Assembly (NCBI GenBank): GCA_964221845.1
Contig: CAXPZW010000031.1
Location: forward strand, 1 to 36,508
Length of the DNA stretch: 36,508 bases
Source: CAXPZW01 sp964221845
GTDB lineage: Bacteria > Bacteroidota > Bacteroidia > Flavobacteriales_D > Sanyastnellaceae
Reading direction: 5' to 3'
Positions 33,506-36,508 of the stretch are shown one piece after another. Position numbers and translations under genes: made by a program. The notes beneath the pieces were generated by a model, which searched no databases, was not told the origin of the DNA, and was given only the letters and a program-made list of their open reading frames with translations. Each line of letters begins with the position of its first letter. Position 1 is the stretch's first letter.

Positions 33506-33790
33506 ATGAGCAAGAACTGGCCCCTCTGGGAAATCTTTGTCCGCAGCAAGCACGGCTTGCACCACAAACACATGGGCAGCCTGCACGCCGCCGACGCCGA
33601 AATGGCCATTGCCAACGCCCGTGACGTATACACCCGCCGCATGGAAGGCGTGAGCATTTGGGTGGTTGAATCCGCACAAGTGCACGCCAGCTCGCCGCAG
33701 GACAAGGACTGCTTCTACGATCCCGCCAACGACAAGACTTACCGTCACCCGACGTTTTACAACATCCCGCCCGAAGTGGGCCACATGTAA
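33506..33790 (+). CDS. paaB: 1,2-phenylacetyl-CoA epoxidase, subunit B
   Basis: PaaB is the small bridging subunit needed to assemble the PaaA/PaaC dimers of the epoxidase. The 94-residue product matches the family: WPLWEIFVRSKHGLHHKHMG, then SLHAADAEMAIANARDVYTR, R-x-E-G-V-S-I-W-V-V, and FYDPANDKTYRHPTFYNIP. The frame is open upstream from 33431, inside paaA, but the ATG at 33506, one base after the paaA TGA, gives the family N-terminus. It is 6 nt upstream of paaC. Confidence 0.96.
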   Translation: MSKNWPLWEIFVRSKHGLHHKHMGSLHAADAEMAIANARDVYTRRMEGVSIWVVESAQVHASSPQDKDCFYDPANDKTYRHPTFYNIPPEVGHM

Positions 33791-33796
33791 ACGCCC

Positions 33797-34549
33797 ATGA
33801 ATCCCGACGTTGCATACCTCATCCGCCTCGGTGACACCGCATTGGTTGCCGGGCAGCGACTCGCCGAATGGTGTGGCCACGGCCCCATCCTAGAGGAAGA
33901 CATCGCCCTGACCAACATCTCGTTGGACCTCATCGGCCAAGCACGCATGCTGCTGGACGAAGCAGGCAAGCGCGAAGGCCAAGGGCGCACCGAGGACACC
34001 CTGGCGTTTCACCGCGACGTGTTCGACTTCTACAACCTGCAGATCACCGAGCAACCCAACGGCGATTTTGGGTGCACCATCGCCAGGATCTTCTTTCTGA
34101 GCTCTTTCCAATTCGTGCAGTACAAAGCCCTGTTGGAATCTGAAGATGAATTCCTCAAGGCCTTTGCCGCAAAGTCACTCAAAGAGGTGCAGTACCACGT
34201 CAAACACGCCCGTGACTGGGTGGTACGTTTGGGCGACGGTACCGAGGAATCCCGCACCCGCATGCAAGGCGGCATCGATCAGATGTGGCCCTTCACCGGA
34301 GAATTCTTTGGGGACGACGACCAGGTCGAAGAAACCTTGAGTGCCTCGGGCGTGGCTCCACTGAACGCAACGCTTGAAGCCGAGTGGATGAACATCGTGG
34401 ACTCCGTCTTGGCCGAAGCCACCCTCACCAAGCCCGACTCCACTCGTCACTTCAAAGGCGGCAAGTCTGGCTCCCACACCGAACACCTCGGCTTCCTCAT
34501 CGCCGAAATGCAATTCCTCCCCCGCGCCTATCCTGACGCAACATGGTAA
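33797..34549 (+). CDS. paaC: 1,2-phenylacetyl-CoA epoxidase, structural subunit C
   Basis: PaaC is the non-catalytic ferritin-fold partner of PaaA. The 250-residue protein shows family motifs: RLGDTALVAGQRLAEWCGHG, then NISLDLIGQARMLLDEAGKR and EGQGRTEDTLAFHRD, then EVQYHVKHARDWVVRLGDGT and GSHTEHLGFLIAEMQFLPRA. As in other PaaC proteins, the di-iron ligand set is incomplete. The last 7 nt overlap the start of paaD, consistent with coupled translation. Confidence 0.96.
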   Translation: MNPDVAYLIRLGDTALVAGQRLAEWCGHGPILEEDIALTNISLDLIGQARMLLDEAGKREGQGRTEDTLAFHRDVFDFYNLQITEQPNGDFGCTIARIFFLSSFQFVQYKALLESEDEFLKAFAAKSLKEVQYHVKHARDWVVRLGDGTEESRTRMQGGIDQMWPFTGEFFGDDDQVEETLSASGVAPLNATLEAEWMNIVDSVLAEATLTKPDSTRHFKGGKSGSHTEHLGFLIAEMQFLPRAYPDATW

Positions 34550-35028
34550 ACACGCCCGGCGAGATCTGGACCCTGCTCCGCAAGGTGAACGACCCAGAAA
34601 TTCCCGTGCTCAACGTGGTTGAAATGGGCATCGTACGCGCTGTACGTCCCTTGAACGATGGTTGGGAAGTGGACATCACTCCTACCTACAGCGGTTGCCC
34701 GGCCATGGATACCATCGAAGCCGACATCAAGCAGGCTTTCCGCACGGCCAAGATTCCCGTGGAGGTCAAGACCGTGCTCGCCCCGGCTTGGACCACCGAT
34801 TGGATCACCGATGAAGCCAAGCAAAAGCTCGAATCTGTCGGTATTGCTCCTCCGGTCGGTTCCTCCTTGGACAAGCGCACCTTGCTGGGCGCAGAAGTCA
34901 CCGTCCGCTGCCCCTTGTGCAAATCCGAAGACACGCGCAAGGTGAGCCAGTTTGGATCTACGGCATGCAAAGCATTGTACCAATGCAACACCTGCCAAGA
35001 GCCCTTCGACTACTTCAAATGCCTGTGA
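34543..35028 (+). CDS. paaD: Phenylacetate pathway assembly protein PaaD
   Basis: PaaD is a DUF59/MIP18-family protein required for epoxidase activity in vivo, thought to help metal or Fe-S cluster assembly in PaaE or the complex. In 161 residues the DUF59 domain spans about 1-95 (WTLLRKVNDPEIPVLNVVEMG ... TPTYSGCPAMDTIEADI, with the typical Y-S-G-C-P). A C-terminal zinc ribbon uses CPLC and CNTC, ending FDYFKCL. It overlaps paaC by 7 nt. Its TGA is followed immediately by the stop of the convergent paaI, with no spacer. Confidence 0.95.
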   Translation: MVNTPGEIWTLLRKVNDPEIPVLNVVEMGIVRAVRPLNDGWEVDITPTYSGCPAMDTIEADIKQAFRTAKIPVEVKTVLAPAWTTDWITDEAKQKLESVGIAPPVGSSLDKRTLLGAEVTVRCPLCKSEDTRKVSQFGSTACKALYQCNTCQEPFDYFKCL

Positions 35029-35442
35029 TCAGGCCCAATCTTTGTCTTTGCGGTACACCGTGCCCTTGAACAGGGCTACGTCCACCTCGTGCTGATTGCG
35101 CACGGCAATGTGGTAGATGCCAATGCGGTGATTCAGGCTGACTTCTTCCACATGGGTGGTAAGTACGTCGCCCTCAAACACCGGCTGGGTGTGCGAAATG
35201 GAGGTCTCCACCGACACCGCGTGCCGCCCGTGCGCATTGGCCGAAAATGCCAGGGCCGAATCCGCAAGCGCATAGGCAATCCCGCCGTGGGCGATGGAAA
35301 AGCCGTTGAGCATTTCACCGCGGATGGTCAGGCGCAGCAGGCAAAATCCCGGTCCCTCTTCCATACGTTCCACCCCCAGCCATTGGCTGTAAGGGTCGTT
35401 GTCGTACATGCGGTCGATGATCTCTGAAGCGGTCAAGGCCAT
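35029..35442 (-). CDS. paaI: Hydroxyphenylacetyl-CoA thioesterase
   Basis: PaaI is a hotdog-fold thioesterase that hydrolyses CoA esters stalled in the phenylacetate pathway and so recovers CoA. The 137-residue protein has the family core: PYSQWLGVERMEEGPGFCLL, then the active-site region NGFSIAHGGIAYALADSALAF, with the catalytic-type HGG and Asp, then SVETSISHTQPVFEGD. It is encoded opposite to paaABCD, tail to tail. Its ATG overlaps the stop of the ABC exporter gene (TGATG), so it is probably transcribed with that gene and not with the paa operon. Confidence 0.94.
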   Translation of the reverse strand: MALTASEIIDRMYDNDPYSQWLGVERMEEGPGFCLLRLTIRGEMLNGFSIAHGGIAYALADSALAFSANAHGRHAVSVETSISHTQPVFEGDVLTTHVEEVSLNHRIGIYHIAVRNQHEVDVALFKGTVYRKDKDWA

Positions 35443-36508
35443 CAGTCTTGGAATTGGAGTTCAAACAACTTGCGGTAGTGGCCGTCTTGCTGCAGCAATT
35501 CGGCGTGCGAACCCTGCTCGCGGATGCGGCCCTTGTCCAGCACAATGATGTTGTCGGCTTCCTGGATGGTGCTCAGGCGGTGGGCAATGATGATGCTGGT
35601 GCGGCCTTGGGTCAACTTTTCGATGGCCCCTTGGATGAGAAGCTCGCTTTCGGTGTCTACCGAAGAGGTGGCCTCGTCCAGCACCAAGATGCTCGGATTG
35701 TACACGTACGCACGAATGAAGGCCACCAATTGGCGCTGGCCCACCGAGAGCTGCGCGCCACGTTCCTTCACGTCGTAATCGTACCCGCCGGGCAGTTTGC
35801 TGATGAAGTCGTGTGCGCCCACCGCTTTGGAGGCGGCAATCACCTGTTCGCGGGTGATGTTGGGGTCGCCCAGGGTGACGTTGTTGTGGATGGAATCCGA
35901 GAACAAGAATACGTCCTGCAACACCACGGCAATGTGGTTGCGGATGGCAGCCAGACTCAGGTCCCGGAGCGAGTGATAGTCCACCTTCACGGTGCCTTTT
36001 TGGTACTCGTAAAAGCGGCTCAGGATGTTGATCACCGAGGATTTGCCTGCACCAGTAGCCCCTACAAAAGCGACAGTTTGTCCGGCTTTAACGTCGAGCG
36101 AGAGGTCGCGGATGACCCAATCATGTTCGCCTTCGGGCGCTTCGTCGTTGTAGGCAAACCAGACGTTTTCGAACGAGATGTCGCCTTGGATCTTTTCGGG
36201 GTACAGCTCGCCGTGTTGGTCGATGCGTTCGCCGCGGTCAAAGAGTTTGAACACGCGCTCTGCGTTCACCACACCTTCCTGGAGTACCGTAAAGCGGTCG
36301 GCCAATTGGCGGATGGGGCGGTAGAGCATAAACACGTACAAGGTGAACTGCATCAACTGGCCCACTCCGGCGGTGACTCCGCGGGCCACGTCTCCCATGC
36401 CCCACCAGAGCAACAAGGCCACCGAAGCGGCACTGAGCAATTCCACCACAGGGAAGAAGATGGAAAAGGCCCAAATCGTGCGGATGTTGGCCTTGCGGTG
36501 TTGGCGGT
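35442..36508 (-). CDS. ABC exporter, fused permease and ATPase (partial at window end)
   Basis: About 354 C-terminal residues are visible; the frame runs off the right edge without a start. An MsbA/LmrA-type half-transporter is seen: the last part of the membrane domain (IRTIWAFSIFFPVVELLSA ... FTLYVFMLYRPIRQLADRFTVLQ), then an ATPase domain with Walker A GATGAGKSS, Q-loop VLQDVFLFSDS, signature LSVGQRQLV (LSVGQ in place of LSGGQ), Walker B ILVLDEATS and the switch His in IIAHRLS. Such transporters export lipids, drugs or peptides; the substrate cannot be inferred. It overlaps paaI by one base. Confidence 0.93.
   Translation of the reverse strand, partial: RQHRKANIRTIWAFSIFFPVVELLSAASVALLLWWGMGDVARGVTAGVGQLMQFTLYVFMLYRPIRQLADRFTVLQEGVVNAERVFKLFDRGERIDQHGELYPEKIQGDISFENVWFAYNDEAPEGEHDWVIRDLSLDVKAGQTVAFVGATGAGKSSVINILSRFYEYQKGTVKVDYHSLRDLSLAAIRNHIAVVLQDVFLFSDSIHNNVTLGDPNITREQVIAASKAVGAHDFISKLPGGYDYDVKERGAQLSVGQRQLVAFIRAYVYNPSILVLDEATSSVDTESELLIQGAIEKLTQGRTSIIIAHRLSTIQEADNIIVLDKGRIREQGSHAELLQQDGHYRKLFELQFQD

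Overview
The window reads as a chromosome segment of a Bacteroidota bacterium, most likely a marine-type Flavobacteriales relative with a fairly high GC content. The reasons are: six secreted proteins ending in type IX secretion (T9SS) C-terminal sorting domains, OmpA-like and GIN-domain envelope proteins, Cys-rich modules typical of the group (C-T-x-P-x-A-C-N-Y-N...D-G-S-C), -7 promoter boxes of the TAnnTTTG type, and almost no Shine-Dalgarno sequences. The taxonomic call is inference. No tRNA, rRNA, CRISPR array, insertion sequence or prophage was recognised.

Layout. 1-6800: a gene end, a small cytosolic protein, two T9SS cargo proteins, an unusual 739-aa multi-pass membrane protein with Ig/PKD-like modules, and a small exported protein. 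6800-7920: a poor, decayed stretch with the truncated start of a GapN-like aldehyde dehydrogenase and a small ORF that may be a frameshifted gene. 7924-9819: acetyl-CoA synthetase. 9916-12906: a polyglycine T9SS protein, then remnants of a T9SS sorting domain and of a GH16 (laminarinase-type) glycoside hydrolase, then an intact clan GH-A glycoside hydrolase, which suggests an eroded beta-glucan locus. 12916-16548: a GreA/B-like protein, an arylsulfotransferase-like T9SS protein and a LYS1/alanine-dehydrogenase-like enzyme. 16626-21707: a 1693-aa T9SS surface protein with internally duplicated modules. 21868-23840: TonB-like protein, GIN lipoprotein and a small Cys/Lys-rich exported protein. 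23888-26882: L-2-hydroxyglutarate oxidase, a TIGR03643-type protein and a UMF1/Atg22-like transporter. 26858-30389: two paralogous OmpA-family proteins and hemE.

30405-35442 is the clearest pathway. paaE (the epoxidase reductase) lies in an apparent paaE-hemE-ompA operon on the minus strand. paaABCD lies on the plus strand behind a well-formed Bacteroidota promoter with palindromes just upstream, and paaI (thioesterase) follows tail-to-tail. Together these encode the ring-1,2-phenylacetyl-CoA epoxidase and its proofreading thioesterase. The lower pathway (paaG, paaZ, paaF, paaH, paaJ) and the ligase paaK are not in the window. An ABC exporter, cut by the window end, overlaps paaI.

No clear new defence or mobile system was found. 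The best candidates for something undescribed are the 739-aa membrane protein with periplasmic Ig-like modules, the paaE-hemE-OmpA operon, and the cluster of gene remnants around 3.8, 7.0 and 10.8 kb.
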